A stretch of 64,000 nt of DNA, taken from NCBI GenBank assembly GCA_964036045.1, contig OZ038379.1, forward strand, positions 181,778,936 to 181,842,935, in the 5' to 3' direction. Made by a program: the position numbers and the translations under genes. The stretch comes from Eutreptiella sp. 'Long Island Sound 2002'. Lineage: Eukaryota; Euglenozoa; Euglenophyceae; Eutreptiales; Eutreptiaceae. Of the stretch, positions 61,887-64,000 are shown piece after piece; the first letter of the stretch is position 1; each line of letters opens with the position of its first letter. The notes beneath the pieces were generated by a model. The model saw only the letters and a program-made list of their open reading frames with translations. It made no database searches and was not told where the DNA came from.

Positions 61887-64000
61887 AAACAACCACACAG
61901 CTGGCCACAAAGCAGAATACTGATTTTACAAAGGCACTGTTTGATAAAGGCACAGGAGTCGACAAAGCTAAAGTCTTTGGTGTAGCCATGCCTAGCGGGT
62001 AACAGTCAACAAGCACAGAGAAATGACAAGAAAAATCAGAAGCGGCAGTCAGGTCAGTGATTGCCTCATGCACAGCAGAATGAATTCAGTGCAGGACAGT
62101 GGGGTGAAGAGAAATGGGGCGGCAGAAACAGCAGTATGCAGAAATTTGGGTGGGACCAACAAGTGCGCCATGGAAGGCACATAGAAGAGAGGGAGGGAAG
62201 AGGGGATGCAGGTGGCTTTAGTTTTGTGTCACCAAAGCTCAAAACATGACTAGTTGAGCAGGGCGCCATGCAACGTAGAAACGGACAGTTTGCAGCAGTG
62301 ATGAAACAGGGCGGCAGAGAAAATGTATGCAGTATCGGGTGGGCAATACTGCATGCATGGGCCGCATGAGGACCTGTCCTTGGAAGCGTGGTGAACGTGT
62401 CTGCAAGTACAAAACATGGGGCATGTGGTGCATTTGGATGCTGTGTAGGAAAATTTCCCAGACCTGTGGCGACACCTAAGCCAATTCTGGGGGCTGCCCT
62501 CACAAAAGGACTGTTTGATGATGCCATCGACTGTTCTCCTCTGCTCTGAGAGGCAGCGCCCTGAGCAGCAGCCCACTGGTCCCTGCCCCACTGCACCAAT
62601 GAGCATGGCGGGAAGGGACTCTCTGTCATAGTGCGACGCAGAGCTTCTCAAGTGGACGGCGGATGTATGAGGACCAGCGGCAACAAAGGGAAGTCTCACC
62701 GTCGGGGCAACGAGCAATGGTTCCGTTGTGTGCGGGTGGATGGGGGTCGGACCCAGTCAGACCACCCCTAAACACCCTCACAACAGCTCGTCCCACAACC
62801 CGAGACCACAAAACGAGGGACTGAGGGGTACTGGTACCAAGGGAGGCGCGGTGCCTGCGGGCGTGCTGCACCTTGTGTGTGCGGTTATGCTGACCATCCA
62901 AGCAGAGCACTAAAATATAGTGGAGCCATTCCCATTGCCCCGCCTTGTACACGTGCCATCACGTTTCCAGGGGGCACAGTTCCTCATGGACAGCGCAGGG
63001 CATTGGTTGGAGACGCAGAGGACAGCAGCCAGCCAGCAACATCAGGATTTCCCACAAGTCTTCACCACCAGTCCCACCACCTGCGGAGGACTACGGCGTG
63101 CACTAACTGTCGACGATGCACCCTGCACGTGGCTTGTGCATGTGGTGCAGGGCCACATGAACAATTGCATGATGCTTTTTTTTTATGTTCCGGCGATAGG
63201 CGTGTGCAGCAGCCCCCAAGAGGGGTTGAAGTCGCGCGCATGGGCAATGGGTCCAGAATTATGTACAGTCTCCGTCTTGTAACCTGCAGCTTCACACAGG
63301 TGAGGCTGTGTGTGTTTCTGTGTCCCCAAGAAGGACACAGAAAAAAAACACAATTGCACAATGCGTGTACTGCATCACATATCACATGGGGTCAAACGAC
63401 AGAGGCAGTCACAAGATGGGTCGCTAGGATGGCCAGCGACAGGGGTACAACTGAACCGTACAAAACCCTAAACTGCTTGGTGGCAAAGAGGGGGCTGCTG
63501 GGACGGGTCACATGCAAGCAGTGGAACGGCTGGGGACAGCTTCTATACACCCACATGAGCCACAGAGTGCTACACCCCTGCAGGCCCATAAGATATGCCC
63601 ACCAGGGGGGCGGGGGCTGTGGTGGCTGTTAGGGCGAGTTTCACTGTGTGTAACTGCTGGTTGTGAGCCAGGCAGCCTCCATTTAAGGCTTTTGATCCCC
63701 TGTGCCCATGATCTGAGCACAGGTGTAAGTAGACTCGCTGAAGAGGATACAGTGACTGGCCAGTCTGGGTGGGTGGGTGGGAAAAGGTGACCATTGATGT
63801 GGGTGGGTGCGTGGGTTAAAGTGTTGGCTTGGTGGGTGGGTCAAAAACCGACAGAGTCTGGACCAAGGGAGGGGTGCACTTGTGTTGTTAAACTGATGTT
63901 TGTTGCCTAAACATAAACTTCATTGGATGTCGCCAAACGAGCAATAACTCATTGTCAAAAGCAATTCGGGATCGGCAACAGTCCGTGCCCTTCCCAGCAA
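61887..64000. other. No supported gene
   Basis: Overlapping frames up to ~250 codons at 62.1-63.6 kb have no recognisable motif and comparable frames exist on both strands. A GTGGGTG-rich simple repeat occupies about 63760-63842. Confidence 0.35.

Noticed and set aside
62066-63632. Frames of 187-251 codons
   Set aside because: Comparable frames on both strands, no motifs, no splice-consistent partner.

Overview
This window is nuclear DNA of a eukaryote with a large, repeat-rich genome. It has GT-AG introns, very long introns, non-LTR retrotransposons, pogo-type and hAT-type DNA transposons, microsatellites and many long G or C homopolymers. There is no bacterial operon structure. A PIN-LIKES/auxin-efflux-carrier family transporter fits a photosynthetic protist or green alga, but I cannot name the species. 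If the reading of TAA/TAG proposed below is right, lineages with the ciliate/dasycladalean-type code (for example some ulvophyte green algae) become candidates.

Layout. 1-950: tandem array of ~200-bp units. 2.1-5.9 kb: fragments of an unidentified plus-strand gene ('gene A') hosting three hAT-type MITEs. 7.0-36.7 kb: one long plus-strand gene ('gene B'). I assembled it from 13 exons whose splice phases match at almost every junction. It encodes a protein of roughly 690 residues with a disordered Pro/Ala/His/Asn-rich N-terminus followed by coiled coil. Its introns carry microsatellites, MITEs and several unnamed interspersed repeats. Its largest intron (~10.7 kb) holds an antisense non-LTR retrotransposon of about 9 kb with ORF1 and an ORF2 (zinc ribbon, APE endonuclease, reverse transcriptase, RNase H, zinc finger).

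38.6-38.9 kb: a textbook hAT MITE. From about 39.4 kb on the DNA looks more AT-rich and G-runs become rarer. 40.9-47.2 kb: two pogo-like transposons lie 18 bp apart, one with TA target duplications and a short terminal repeat, the other with ~670-bp terminal inverted repeats and an intron-containing transposase. 48.2-48.6 kb: an unidentified ORF. 49.8-50.7 kb: a G/T-rich minisatellite occurring in both orientations. 52.9-54.6 kb (minus): the intronless PILS/AEC transporter, the only gene here with a clear host function. 56.05-58.18 kb: a 5'-truncated antisense LINE with poly(A) and a 20-bp target duplication. 61.6-61.9 kb: a small retroposed insertion with an 18-bp duplication. The rest has no gene I can support.

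The most provocative signal is in the mobile-element genes. Their reading frames stay open for kilobases without frameshift and are interrupted almost only by TAG (and some TAA), while long frames and both convincing host genes end in TGA. Either TAA/TAG is read as sense (probably Gln) here, or these elements decayed by a strongly biased nonsense process. Against the first reading, the host exons recognised here contain no in-frame TAA/TAG.
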